From the NCBI GenBank assembly GCA_002305805.1, contig DBQY01000015.1, forward strand, positions 152,515 through 210,262: DNA of 57,748 bases, given 5' to 3'. Below the pieces are notes generated by a model. The model saw only the letters and a list, made by a program, of their open reading frames with translations, did not search any database and was not told the origin of the DNA. A program made the translations under genes and the position numbers. Origin of the DNA: Atopobium sp. UBA1382. GTDB taxonomy: Bacteria > Actinomycetota > Coriobacteriia > Coriobacteriales > Atopobiaceae. Of this stretch, positions 44,072 to 52,066 are shown in pieces (the first letter of the stretch is position 1; every line of letters starts with the position of its first letter).

Positions 44072-44100
44072 GGGGCCGCCGGCGCAGTGCCGACGGCCCC
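44072..44100 (-). terminator. tRNA-Pro terminator
   Basis: Stem GGGGCCGTCGGC/GCCGGCGGCCCC followed by TTTTG on the minus strand, just past tRNA-Pro. It may also end glxK from the other side. Confidence 0.8.
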
Positions 44101-44109
44101 GTACGCACG

Positions 44110-44186
<77 letters not shown>

Positions 44187-44201
44187 TAGCGAGGGGATAT
44201 T

Positions 44202-45080
44202 CTAGCAGACTTCCGTCGCGGAACCAAGGGTTTTTGTCGACCAGCTTCGCCAACCGCGCGCGGCGGCGTCTGCGACGACGGCGTCTGCGGCGTCCGCGCT
44301 CACACAGATCGCAAACGAGCAGGTTCCCGAGCCTGTGATCTGCGCCGCGAGCACGCCCGGGCGCTCGCGAAGCCACGCCTCGACCTCGCCCGCCTCCGGG
44401 CAGAGGGCGCACGCCGCCTGCGCGAGGTTGTTGTGGAGCCCCGCCGCAATGCCGCTCACGTCCCCCGCAAGAAGCGCGGCAACGAGGGGCGCCGGGTCGT
44501 CGGGCTCGCCGCCGCTCCGGTCAAACTCCGCATACGCCTCCGGGGTCGAGCCGCCCTCGGCGCGCGGCATGACGAGCGCAAGCGGGAGCTCGGGCGCTGT
44601 CAGCCCGCGCTCGAGCACGTCGCCACCACCCACGTAGAGCCCCGGGCGCGGGTCCAGGAAGAAGGCTACGTCGGCGCCGATGCGCCGCGCCACCTCGACC
44701 ACGCGAGGGTCGCGCGGGTCGATTCCCCACCTCTCGGCAAGGAGTCGCAGCGCGGCACCGGCATCGGCCGAGGAGCTGCCCAGGCCGGCGCTGCCCGGGA
44801 TGCGCCGCGTGACGTTCACGCGCACGAGCGGCCTCTCCCCCAGCGCCTCCGCGAGGAGCGCCGCCGCGCGCCACACGCCGCTTTTCTCCACGGAAATGGA
44901 GAGCGCAGGCGAGAAGGACACCGAGAGCTCCGGTGCATCCTCCACGGTCACGGTGTCAAAGAGGGCCACCGCCACCATGAGGGAGTCGACGCGGTGGTAG
45001 CCCCGCGCGTCACGCCCGGCATGGACGCCAAGGTGAAGGTTGACCTTGCAGGGAACCTGCGCGACCACGGGGTCAGCCAT
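44202..45080 (-). CDS. ispE: 4-diphosphocytidyl-2-C-methyl-D-erythritol kinase
   Basis: 292-residue GHMP kinase of the MEP pathway, between IspD and IspF in the reaction order. The ATP-binding loop PGSAGLGSSSADA is at residues 95-107. The N-terminus VPCKVNLHLGV is typical. It starts 6 bases after veg, the same pairing as veg-ispE in Bacillus. Confidence 0.94.
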   Translation of the reverse strand: MADPVVAQVPCKVNLHLGVHAGRDARGYHRVDSLMVAVALFDTVTVEDAPELSVSFSPALSISVEKSGVWRAAALLAEALGERPLVRVNVTRRIPGSAGLGSSSADAGAALRLLAERWGIDPRDPRVVEVARRIGADVAFFLDPRPGLYVGGGDVLERGLTAPELPLALVMPRAEGGSTPEAYAEFDRSGGEPDDPAPLVAALLAGDVSGIAAGLHNNLAQAACALCPEAGEVEAWLRERPGVLAAQITGSGTCSFAICVSADAADAVVADAAARGWRSWSTKTLGSATEVC

Positions 45081-45086
45081 GGCGCG

Positions 45087-45383
45087 CTACTCCGTGATGG
45101 TCTCGGCGAAGTCGAAGAGGCGCTCGCCGGACTCCAGGTCGTACAGCTCGACGGTGCCGGTGAGAACATCAACGTACTGATAGGACTGGCGAGCCGTGCG
45201 GCCGCGGCGCTCCTCCACCTCGACGACGAAGAGGGACGGGTGGGCGTGCACGAGCATGCCGGTTCGCTCGACGATCCGGGAGCGGCCCATGTTGGCCTTG
45301 ACCTTGAGGCGCTTGCCCTCGAGCGCGCTCAGCTCCTCGCGAATCTCGTCGACTCGGTTGACGGGAGGGATGTCGTTCTCCAT
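45087..45383 (-). CDS. veg: Veg family protein
   Basis: 98-residue protein with the Veg/DUF1021 core: SALEGKRLKVKANMGRSR, then a beta-rich part. Veg of B. subtilis stimulates biofilm matrix gene expression; its biochemical role is unknown. The pairing with ispE is conserved in Firmicutes. Start ATG 45383 with CGGAGGAT upstream, 49 bases from a good promoter. Confidence 0.9.
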   Translation of the reverse strand: MENDIPPVNRVDEIREELSALEGKRLKVKANMGRSRIVERTGMLVHAHPSLFVVEVEERRGRTARQSYQYVDVLTGTVELYDLESGERLFDFAETITE

Positions 45384-45431
45384 GCGATCCTCCGTATGAC
45401 AGAGGCATAAGCCCGGAAGACAGGAACTTTT

Positions 45432-45460
45432 ATCATACGGCGCCCGTCTTGCAAGTGCAA
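45432..45460 (-). promoter_or_regulatory. veg-ispE promoter
   Basis: Minus-strand -35 TTGCAC (45460-45455), 17-base spacer, -10 TATGAT (45437-45432). Strong veg promoters are also known in Bacillus. Confidence 0.75.
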
Positions 45461-45487
45461 ATCCCTCAACTCGACGCACAAAAGGGA

Positions 45488-45507
45488 CGAGAAGAACGTT
45501 CTTCTCG
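45488..45507 (-). terminator. nagB terminator made of a perfect motif palindrome
   Basis: CGAGAAGAACGTTCTTCTCG is a perfect 20-base palindrome. On the minus strand it is extended by GGGG/TCCC and followed by TTTTGT, so it has the form of a rho-independent terminator 34 bases past the nagB stop. It consists of two head-to-head copies of the GTTCTTCTCG motif. Confidence 0.8.
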
Positions 45508-45541
45508 CCCCGTGCGCAAACCCGTATGGGCGCGAGCGCGT

Positions 45542-46276
45542 CTACTCCGCCGGGCAGAGCGCGAGCGCGGCCTCGTCGGCAACGACCACCACGTTGGGGT
45601 GGAGCTGCAGGATGGAGGCGGGGCAGCTCGGGACGACCGGGCCAAAGCACATGTCATGGACAGCCTGGGCCTTGGCATCGCCGTTGGCGATGACAAGAAT
45701 CATCTTGGCGCCCATGATGGTGCCGATGCCCATAGTGTAGGCCTGACGCGGGACGTCATCGATGCTGTCGAAGAGGCGGCTGTTGGCCTGGATGGTGGAC
45801 TCGGTGAGGTCCACGCAGTGAGTACCCACGATGAAGGAGTCGCAGGGCTCGTTGAAGCCGATGTGACCGTTGTTGCCAATGCCCAGGAGCTGGAGGTCCT
45901 GGTGACCGGCGGCGGCGACGGCGGCGTCGTACTCTGCGCAGGCAGCCTCGTAGTCCTCCATGAGGCCGTCGGGCACGTGGGTGTTGGCCTTGTCGATGTT
46001 CACGTGATCGAAGAGGTTCACGTTCATGAAGTAGCGATAGCTCTGGTCGTGGTCACCGGGCAGGCCGCGATACTCGTCGAGGTTGTAGCTCTTGACCTCA
46101 GAGAAGTCCAGGTCGCCGGCCTCGTAGGCGGCCACGAGGTTCTTATAGGTTCCGATGGGCGTGGAGCCGGTGGCAAGACCGAGCACGCAGTCGGGCTTGA
46201 GCTGGACCTGCGCCGCGATGATGTTCGCGGCCTTGCGGCTCATGTCGTCGTAGTCCTTGGCGCGGATGATTCTCAT
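45542..46276 (-). CDS. nagB: Glucosamine-6-phosphate deaminase
   Basis: 244-residue enzyme converting glucosamine-6-phosphate to fructose-6-phosphate and ammonia. Conserved GLATGSTPIGTYKNL, YNLDEYRGL (catalytic Asp region) and LGIGNNGHIGFNEP are all present. It is monocistronic: no nagA or nagE nearby. The start is ATG 46276 with GAAAGGACG upstream; earlier in-frame starts fall in the leader. Confidence 0.95.
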   Translation of the reverse strand: MRIIRAKDYDDMSRKAANIIAAQVQLKPDCVLGLATGSTPIGTYKNLVAAYEAGDLDFSEVKSYNLDEYRGLPGDHDQSYRYFMNVNLFDHVNIDKANTHVPDGLMEDYEAACAEYDAAVAAAGHQDLQLLGIGNNGHIGFNEPCDSFIVGTHCVDLTESTIQANSRLFDSIDDVPRQAYTMGIGTIMGAKMILVIANGDAKAQAVHDMCFGPVVPSCPASILQLHPNVVVVADEAALALCPAE

Positions 46277-46295
46277 GGTGCGTCCTTTCATAGAC

Positions 46296-46313
46296 CGGCA
46301 GGCCTCCCTGCCG
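46296..46313 (-). promoter_or_regulatory. Leader hairpin upstream of nagB
   Basis: CGGCAGG/CCTGCCG with a 4-base loop, 19 bases before the start codon and next to the ribosome-binding site. No clear promoter is found in the 46277-46464 stretch. It could modulate nagB translation. Confidence 0.4.
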
Positions 46314-46464
46314 TGCGGCCCCATCGGCCGCGGCCAATGTGACTGCGACCACCAGGGCGAGGTCGCCAAGAGCTATGAGAAGATCGCCGTCGCGTCGGGG
46401 CCCCTGCCCGTCCACGGCAGCCCGGGGACACCGCCCCAGACGCACCAATCATGCACCCAAAGAA

Positions 46465-46497
46465 CCCCGCCCGCCACGAGGATTCGGGCGAGCGGGG
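46465..46497 (-). terminator. rdgB terminator
   Basis: Minus-strand stem CCCCGCTCGCCC/GGCGGGCGGGG followed by TTCTTT, 35 bases past the rdgB stop. Confidence 0.75.
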
Positions 46498-46531
46498 CAA
46501 ATTCGCTGGGAGCGGGCGGCCCGAAGATGAC

Positions 46532-47146
46532 CTAGAGCTTGGCGGAGAGGTCCTCGAGGGCGTGGAAGCGGTGCGAGATCGCGTTCTTCTCGTCCGCCGT
46601 GAGCTCCGCCATGGTCTTGCCCGGCGTGTCGTTGGGCAGGAAGAGCGGGTCGTAGCCAAAGCCGCCGTCGCCGCGCGGGACGTACCCCACCCGACCCTCG
46701 CAGTCGCCGTCGCCGCGCAGCACCTCGTCACCACGCACGAGCACGACGCTGGAGTGGAAGCGGGCCGTGCGCGCCTCGTCGGGGACGTCCGCCATCTGGG
46801 CCATGAGCTTCTCGTTGTTGGCGGCATCATTGCCATGCTCGCCGGCCCACCGTGCCGAGAAGATCCCGGGGGCGCCGTCCAGCGCGTCAACGCACAGGCC
46901 CGAGTCATCGGCAACCGCCATGGGCAGCCCCGTCTCCGACTGGGCGGCGCGCGCCTTGATGAGCGCGTTGTCAAAGAACGTCTCGCCGTCCTCGACCGGG
47001 TCGGGGAAGTCCCCGAGCTCGCCGAGGGCCACAAAGCGCACGCCGGGCATGACCGGGGCGAGGATCGCCTCTATCTCCGTGACCTTGTGCGCGTTGCCCG
47101 TGGCCACGACCACGGTCTTGTTGGAGTCCAGATCCTTGATGTCCAT
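46532..47146 (-). CDS. rdgB: XTP/dITP diphosphatase
   Basis: 204-residue Ham1/RdgB pyrophosphatase that removes ITP and XTP from the nucleotide pool. VVATGNAHKVTE, the catalytic VADDSGLCVDAL, and GFGYDPLFLP are typical. It follows rph by 12 bases, the common rph-rdgB pairing. Confidence 0.95.
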   Translation of the reverse strand: MDIKDLDSNKTVVVATGNAHKVTEIEAILAPVMPGVRFVALGELGDFPDPVEDGETFFDNALIKARAAQSETGLPMAVADDSGLCVDALDGAPGIFSARWAGEHGNDAANNEKLMAQMADVPDEARTARFHSSVVLVRGDEVLRGDGDCEGRVGYVPRGDGGFGYDPLFLPNDTPGKTMAELTADEKNAISHRFHALEDLSAKL

Positions 47147-47158
47147 TTCCCAGCCCTC

Positions 47159-47893
47159 CTAGGGACGATATCCCGTCACGTCCGCCTGTAGCTCCGCCAG
47201 GCGCGCGATGCCGCCCTGACAGAGGTCGAGAAGCGCGTCCAGCTGTGCGCGGTCGAGCGTGGAGCGCTCGCCCGTTCCCTGAACCTCCACGATGCGCCCG
47301 TCACCGGTGCCCACGAGGTTGAGGTCCACCTCGGCGTGAGAGTCCTCCGGATAGTCGAGGTCGAGCAGGGCGCGACCGTCCACGATGCCGGCCGAGACCG
47401 CCGCGACCTGGCCCGTCAGAGGCAGGCGCGGGAGCTTGCCCGCGTCGACGAGGCCCATGAGCGCCTGGTGGAGCGCCACCCATGCACCGGTGATCGAGGC
47501 CGTGCGGGTGCCGCCGTCCGCCTGGACGACGTCGCAGTCCAGCGTGATCGTGATCTCTCCCAGGCGATCAAGGCGCGTGACCGCGCGCAGGCTGCGGCCG
47601 ATGAGGCGCTCGATCTCCATGGAGCGGCCCTTGCGGCCGCGATACTCGCGCGGCGTGCGGCGGTTGCCGGCAGCGGGGAGCATGGCGTACTCGGCGGTGA
47701 CCCAGCCCGCGTGCGCGTTCTTGCGCCAGCCGGGCACACCCTCCTCCACGGAGGCAGAGCAGAGCACGCGCGTGTCGCCGAACTCGGCGAGGCAGGATCC
47801 GGCGGCGTTCTTCATGACGCCAGGCGTGAGCGTAATGGGGCGCATCTCGCCGGCAGCGCGCTCGCCGGCACGCGCGAGGGTGATGTCGGTCAT
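47159..47893 (-). CDS. rph: Ribonuclease PH
   Basis: 244-residue phosphorolytic 3'-exonuclease that trims tRNA 3' ends. It has [21 protein letters not shown] and [20 protein letters not shown]. The start ATG 47893 has AGGAGGAT upstream and removes 17 residues of upstream open frame. It lies downstream of tRNA-Val and its terminator. Confidence 0.95.
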   Translation of the reverse strand: MTDITLARAGERAAGEMRPITLTPGVMKNAAGSCLAEFGDTRVLCSASVEEGVPGWRKNAHAGWVTAEYAMLPAAGNRRTPREYRGRKGRSMEIERLIGRSLRAVTRLDRLGEITITLDCDVVQADGGTRTASITGAWVALHQALMGLVDAGKLPRLPLTGQVAAVSAGIVDGRALLDLDYPEDSHAEVDLNLVGTGDGRIVEVQGTGERSTLDRAQLDALLDLCQGGIARLAELQADVTGYRP

Positions 47894-47911
47894 GCATCCT
47901 CCTGAAAAAGA

Positions 47912-47940
47912 GGCCCCCACCGCATAAGCGGGCGAGGGCC
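47912..47940 (-). terminator. tRNA-Val terminator
   Basis: Minus-strand GC-rich stem GGCCCTCGCCCGC/GCGGTGGGGGCC followed by TCTTTTT. Confidence 0.85.
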
Positions 47941-47950
47941 GCATGGCTGC

Positions 47951-48026
47951 TGGTGGGCGATGACGGATTCGAACCGCCGACCTTGTGCGTGTAAGGCACC
48001 TGCGCTAGCCGCTGCGCCAATCGCCC
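47951..48026 (-). tRNA. tRNA-Val (UAC anticodon)
   Basis: 76 bases with encoded CCA; anticodon loop CTTACAC. The top anticodon-stem pair (27-43) reads as a G-A mismatch. Acceptor GGGCGAT/ATCGCCC is perfect. Confidence 0.92.
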
Positions 48027-48065
48027 GGACAACGGAAGTCTAGCATACGCGTCGTGTGACTGGCC

Positions 48066-48165
48066 GGCCGCGGAGAGCCGTCGACAAGGTCCGGCACTCG
48101 GACAGCTTGCCGCTCAGGGCGCGGCAAGAACTCGCGGCGGACCTTGTCGGCGGCTCTCCGTGGCC
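48066..48165. repeat. 100-bp inverted repeat upstream of murE
   Basis: Outer arms GGCCGCGGAGAGCCGTCGAC and its near-complement ending at 48165, then GACAAGGTCCG/CGGACCTTGTC, with an inner CTTGCCGC/GCGGCAAG stem (48106-48128). It separates tRNA-Val from murE, and its right edge is 6 bases from the murE -10. GGACCTTGTC resembles the core of the 31-bp-period array at 13697. Confidence 0.8.
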
Positions 48166-48171
48166 TACGTC

Positions 48172-48177
48172 TATACT
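48172..48177 (+). promoter_or_regulatory. murE -10 element, leaderless arrangement
   Basis: TATACT ends 7 bases before the murE ATG at 48185, so the transcript should start at or within a base of the start codon. There is no Shine-Dalgarno sequence between them. Confidence 0.65.
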
Positions 48178-48184
48178 GGGGCTT

Positions 48185-49720
48185 ATGGAGAACATGACGC
48201 TTTCGGACATAGCAGCGGCTGTGCAGGCCGGCGGGGTTGGGGTCTCGGTTGTTGGGGACCCGGGCGTCGTGACGGTCTCCGGGACCTCGTGTGACTCGCG
48301 GACGGTGCGGCCGGGCGACCTCTTTGTGTGCAAGGGCGCCGCCTTCAAACCCGCGTTTCTCGCCGGCGCACTCGAACGGGGCGCCGTCGCCTACCTCTGC
48401 GACGAGACCCACGCCGCCGAGCTTTCCTCCGTCGCGCCGGGGATGCCCGCGCTCGTGGTGAGCGACCTCCGTCGCGCGATGGCGCTCTCGTCTGCCGCTG
48501 CCTTTGGCCATCCCGACCGTGACCTCCCCGTCATTGGCATCACCGGCACCAAGGGAAAGACCACGGCCGCCTACATGCTCCGCTCGATCGTCGAGGCGGC
48601 ACACGGCGAGGGCTCCTGCGGCATCATGGGCACGGTCGAGACCTACGACGGCGCCGACGAGACCCCCTCGAGAAACACCACGCCCGAGCCGCCCGACCTC
48701 TGGCGCCACCTCGCAAACGCCCGCAACGCGGGTCTCGCCGCCCTGGTCATGGAGGTCTCCAGCCAGGCGCTCAAGTACGACCGCACGCTCGGCGTGGAGC
48801 TTGCCGCCGGATGCTTCCTCAACATTGGCCTCGATCACATCTCCCCCGTCGAGCACGCGGACTTTGAGGACTACTTCACCTCCAAGCTCAAGATCTTCTC
48901 GCAGTCGAGAGTCGCCGTGGTGAACCTCGACTCCGACCACGCAGACCGCGTCCTCGAAGCCGCCCGCACCTCGGAGCGCACCGTGACCTTTGGCATCCGC
49001 CGCCCGGACGCGGACGTCTGGGCAGACGGGCTCGAGGCCTCGGAGGACGGAGTCTCGTTCACGATGCACCTTCACGGAGGGGTGCAGCGCATATCCCTGC
49101 CGTTCCCGGGCGAGTTCAGCGTCTCGGACGCGCTGTGCGCGGCGAGCTGCGCCGAGCTCATGGGCATAGGGGCCGAGAAGATCGCTCGGGGCCTGGAGGC
49201 AACGCGCGTCCCGGGCCGCATGGAGTTCTACCGCTCCGCCGATCGTCAGCTCACGGTCGTCGTGGACTATGCCCACAACGGCCTCGCCTTCGAGTCCCTG
49301 CTCTCGTCAATCGCGGGCACGTTTGGCGACGCGCGGACCATCGCCGTCTTTGGCGCCGTCGGCGGCAAGGCGCGCGAGCGCCGCTACGAGCTGCCCGAGG
49401 TTGCCGCGCGCTACGTCGACTACGTGATCCTCACCGCCGACGACCCATGGACGGAGGACCCGGCGGACATCTGTCGCGAGATGGAACGGGCGCTGCCCGA
49501 GGGCTTCCCGCACGAGATCGTGGTCGACCGCGAGGCCGCCGCGGCACGCGCCTTCGAGCTAGCGAAGGAACGTCGCTCCGTCGTGCTGCTGCTCGCCAAG
49601 GGGCACGAGGCCTATCAACTCACGAAGGAGGGCTTCGTGCCATGCGCCTCCGACCGTGAGCTCGCGCGACGCGGGGTTGCCGCGCACGATCGGGAGCGCG
49701 CCGAGAACGCGCAGCTCTGA
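48185..49720 (+). CDS. murE: UDP-N-acetylmuramyl-tripeptide synthetase MurE
   Basis: 511-residue Mur ligase adding the third, diamino acid residue of the peptidoglycan stem. The N-terminal UDP-binding domain (about 1-105) is followed by the ATPase domain with GTKGKTT (121-127), NTTPEPPDLWRHL, MEVSSQALKYDR and NLDSDH, then the C-terminal domain with RMEF, DYAHN and GAVGGKARERR. The amino-acid specificity box reads DDPWTED instead of the DNPR of meso-DAP enzymes, arguing for a different diamino acid such as Lys or Orn. Probably leaderless. The next gene overlaps by 1 base. Confidence 0.93.
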   Translation: MENMTLSDIAAAVQAGGVGVSVVGDPGVVTVSGTSCDSRTVRPGDLFVCKGAAFKPAFLAGALERGAVAYLCDETHAAELSSVAPGMPALVVSDLRRAMALSSAAAFGHPDRDLPVIGITGTKGKTTAAYMLRSIVEAAHGEGSCGIMGTVETYDGADETPSRNTTPEPPDLWRHLANARNAGLAALVMEVSSQALKYDRTLGVELAAGCFLNIGLDHISPVEHADFEDYFTSKLKIFSQSRVAVVNLDSDHADRVLEAARTSERTVTFGIRRPDADVWADGLEASEDGVSFTMHLHGGVQRISLPFPGEFSVSDALCAASCAELMGIGAEKIARGLEATRVPGRMEFYRSADRQLTVVVDYAHNGLAFESLLSSIAGTFGDARTIAVFGAVGGKARERRYELPEVAARYVDYVILTADDPWTEDPADICREMERALPEGFPHEIVVDREAAAARAFELAKERRSVVLLLAKGHEAYQLTKEGFVPCASDRELARRGVAAHDRERAENAQL

Positions 49721-50580
49721 TGGGCGCCCCCCTCCTCATAGGCATCGCCGGCGGGCAGCGCGACCGCGAGGTCACCTCCTCGCTGCTGCGCACCGTGCTC
49801 GACGGGGGCCAGCCCTATCGTCGTGTCGGGGTCGTGGGATCGCGCGAGCTCTACGACGGGGTCGAGTGGAGGCGCCGGCCAAACCCGACGCGTGAGCTCG
49901 GGCGTCTCGACGAGCACCTCGCCCACGCGCGCGAGAGTGGCCTCTCGTACCTGATAGCCGAGCTCGACGAGGCCGCCGAGCGCGGGACCATGCGCCTCGA
50001 CCTCCTCTGCAGCGTCGGCGCCGGTGGCGCCGGCACGGCGCGCACCGCAAGCCGCAGCCTGAGCTTCTCGGCGCGCAGCCCACTGGCAGACGTGGGCGCG
50101 AGCCAGCCTGAGGTTCACTACGGCTACGTGCACTTCCTCGCCCACACGCCCGACTGGAGCGCCCGGCTCGCCGTCCCCGTGACCGGCCTGTTGGACCTCG
50201 GGCCCTCGCTCGGCGCCGTGGCGTCGGCCGTGCTCCTGGGGGTCGACGTCGACCGGCTCAGCATGGGTCTTCTGACCTCCAAGGTCCCCGGCCACGGCGA
50301 GATGCTCGTCTCCCCCGACCACCACGTGCTCGCACTCATCGAGGAGAGCCGGGCGCGCCGCGACACGGAGCGGCTCGTCAGCGCCGCGCGCGAGACCTAC
50401 GACCCACCGCACCTCGAGGTCGTTCGCGGCGCCGCTGCTGTGGGCGATGCCGTGGCGCGCGCATACGCGTCGGAAACGGACGGACGCACGCTGCTCGTTC
50501 TTCTCGGCCATCCCTCCGAGCGCCTCGAGGACGCGTTCCAGGACGCCGTCCGCGAGCACGCCCGTCCCCTCGGCAGCTGA
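49720..50580 (+). CDS. Degenerate MurE-like protein (predicted pseudoenzyme)
   Basis: 286 residues, ATG overlapping the murE TGA (TGATG). By eye it aligns with MurE from the ATPase domain on: LLIGIAGGQRDREVTSSLLR with VIGITGTKGKTTAAYMLR, VGVVGSRELYDG with CGIMGTVETYDG, LTSKVPGHGEML with LEATRVPGRMEF, and LLVLLGHPSERLED with VVLLLAKGHEAYQL. The N-terminal UDP-binding domain is missing, and the P-loop has lost its GKT, so ATP-dependent ligation is unlikely. The long intact frame and tight coupling argue against a decaying pseudogene; a regulatory or scaffolding partner of MurE is possible. Confidence 0.75.
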   Translation: MGAPLLIGIAGGQRDREVTSSLLRTVLDGGQPYRRVGVVGSRELYDGVEWRRRPNPTRELGRLDEHLAHARESGLSYLIAELDEAAERGTMRLDLLCSVGAGGAGTARTASRSLSFSARSPLADVGASQPEVHYGYVHFLAHTPDWSARLAVPVTGLLDLGPSLGAVASAVLLGVDVDRLSMGLLTSKVPGHGEMLVSPDHHVLALIEESRARRDTERLVSAARETYDPPHLEVVRGAAAVGDAVARAYASETDGRTLLVLLGHPSERLEDAFQDAVREHARPLGS

Positions 50581-50604
50581 CGCGACCCCAAACGATCCAA
50601 AAAA

Positions 50605-50630
50605 GGCCGGAGCCCCGAAGGACCCCGGCC
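50605..50630 (-). terminator. Terminator of the iron alcohol dehydrogenase gene
   Basis: Minus-strand GGCCGGGG...CTCCGGCC hairpin followed by TTTTTT, 29 bases past the stop. It also lies after the murE-like gene on the plus strand. Confidence 0.88.
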
Positions 50631-50658
50631 GCATGCGTAGATCTTGAGGCCGGATGGC

Positions 50659-51873
50659 TTAGAAGTCCACGTCCACGTCGTTGTAGACGCACTCGAGGAG
50701 CTTCTCCATCTCCTCGGGAGTGGGCTGGCGCGGGTTGGAGCCGGTGCAGGCGTCGCCGATGGCGTCGACGGCGATGCGGCTCTTCTTCTCCTCGAACTCG
50801 GCGTAGTCGATGATCGACTCGTCGGCCTTGACGCCGCCCTTGCCGTAGTTCTTGATGCCCTGCGGGATGTCGATCTTGTCGTTGAGGTCGCGGATCATCT
50901 GAACGAGCGCGGCAACGAGCTCGTCCTCGGTCTCGCCGGCGAGGTGGAAGACCTCAGAGGCGATGTAGGCATAGCGGCTCTTGGCGCGGGCGTCCTTGGC
51001 GTTGAACTGGATGACCTTGCCGAGGTACATGGCGTTGGCGCAACCGTGGATGATGTGGTCGCCGGTGAAGGCGGCGCCGGTCTTGTGCGCCATGGAGTGC
51101 ACGATGCCGAGCAGGCCCGAGGAGAAGGCGATGCCGGCGATGCACTGGGCGTCGTGCATGTGCTGACGGGCCTCCTTGTCGCCCTGGTAGGACTTGGGCA
51201 GCCACTCGACGATCTCACGCATGGCGTAGAGGGCGTTGGCGTCGGTGTAGGCGGAGCCGGCGGTGGAGACGTAGGCCTCGATGGCGTGGGTCAGGGCGTC
51301 CATGCCGGTGTGCGCGCAGAGCTTGGCGGGCATGGTGTAGGTGAGCTCAGGGTCGACGATGGCGACGTCGGGCGTGATCTCGAAGTCGGCGATCGGGAAC
51401 TTGATGCCCTTGGCGTAGTCGGTGATGATCGAGAACGCGGTGACCTCGGTGGCCGTGCCGGAGGTGGAGGAGATGGCGCAGAAGTGAGCCTTGGTGCGCA
51501 GCTTGGGCAGGCCGAAGACCTTGCACATGTCCTCGAAGGTGGTCTCGGGGTACTCGTACTTGATCCACATGGCCTTGGCCGCGTCGATGGGCGAGCCGCC
51601 ACCGAGGGCGATGATCCAGTCGGGCTGGAACTCGGACATGACGGCAGCGCCGTTCATGACGGTCTCGACGGACGGGTCGGACTCGACGCCCTCGATCAGC
51701 TTGACCTCGAAGCCGGCCTCCTTGAGGTCGTTCTCGACGTCCTGCAGGAAGCCGCCGCGACGCATGGAGCCGCCGCCGGTGACAATGACCGCGCGCTCGC
51801 CCTTGAGGTTCTTGACCTCGTGGCGCGCGCCCTCGCCAAAGTACAGGTCACGCGGATTGGTGAAACGTCCCAT
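50659..51873 (-). CDS. Iron-containing alcohol dehydrogenase
   Basis: 404-residue group III alcohol dehydrogenase. The NAD(P)-binding region IIALGGGSPIDAAKAMWI and metal-ligand histidines in the segments GMDALTHAIEAY, GIVHSMAHKTGAAF and HIIHGCANAMYLG are present. Substrate (butanol, ethanol, propanediol or other) cannot be told; the family works in anaerobic reduction of aldehydes. Start ATG 51873 with GGAGGAGTGTT upstream. It is monocistronic. Confidence 0.93.
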   Translation of the reverse strand: MGRFTNPRDLYFGEGARHEVKNLKGERAVIVTGGGSMRRGGFLQDVENDLKEAGFEVKLIEGVESDPSVETVMNGAAVMSEFQPDWIIALGGGSPIDAAKAMWIKYEYPETTFEDMCKVFGLPKLRTKAHFCAISSTSGTATEVTAFSIITDYAKGIKFPIADFEITPDVAIVDPELTYTMPAKLCAHTGMDALTHAIEAYVSTAGSAYTDANALYAMREIVEWLPKSYQGDKEARQHMHDAQCIAGIAFSSGLLGIVHSMAHKTGAAFTGDHIIHGCANAMYLGKVIQFNAKDARAKSRYAYIASEVFHLAGETEDELVAALVQMIRDLNDKIDIPQGIKNYGKGGVKADESIIDYAEFEEKKSRIAVDAIGDACTGSNPRQPTPEEMEKLLECVYNDVDVDF

Positions 51874-51933
51874 AACACTCCTCCAATTCCTATGCCGTCG
51901 CCCCCGCGACGGATTGTTGTAGTGGTCGGGAAG

Positions 51934-52020
51934 ACGTCCTTCTCGGCCGCGTCTCAGTATAGCGAAACGAAGTGGCAACACTGCGTGTTTTCGGGCCGTG
52001 CGGCGAGCGGCGAGAAGGAC
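51934..52020. repeat. GTCCTTCTCGGC/GGCGAGAAGGAC pair upstream of the dehydrogenase
   Basis: GACGTCCTTCTCGGCCGC (51934) and GAGCGGCGAGAAGGACGGGC (52003-52022) are complementary around about 50 bases. A -10 TATACT for the dehydrogenase (minus, 51961-51956) lies inside. It occupies the divergent region of dehydrogenase and helical-repeat gene. Confidence 0.65.
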
Positions 52021-52066
52021 GGGCGGGCGGCATCTCGGCTAGGATGATGGGAGGAGGGGAGGTGCG

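Noticed and set aside
45381..45650. N-terminal extension of veg by 89 residues
   Set aside because: The upstream open frame crosses the veg promoter and the nagB terminator palindrome, and the Veg family starts at the chosen ATG.
46314..46464. Possible coding remnant upstream of nagB
   Set aside because: Plus-strand frames read plausible codons for about 30 residues, but there is no start, ribosome site or recognisable protein. The hairpins explain the composition.
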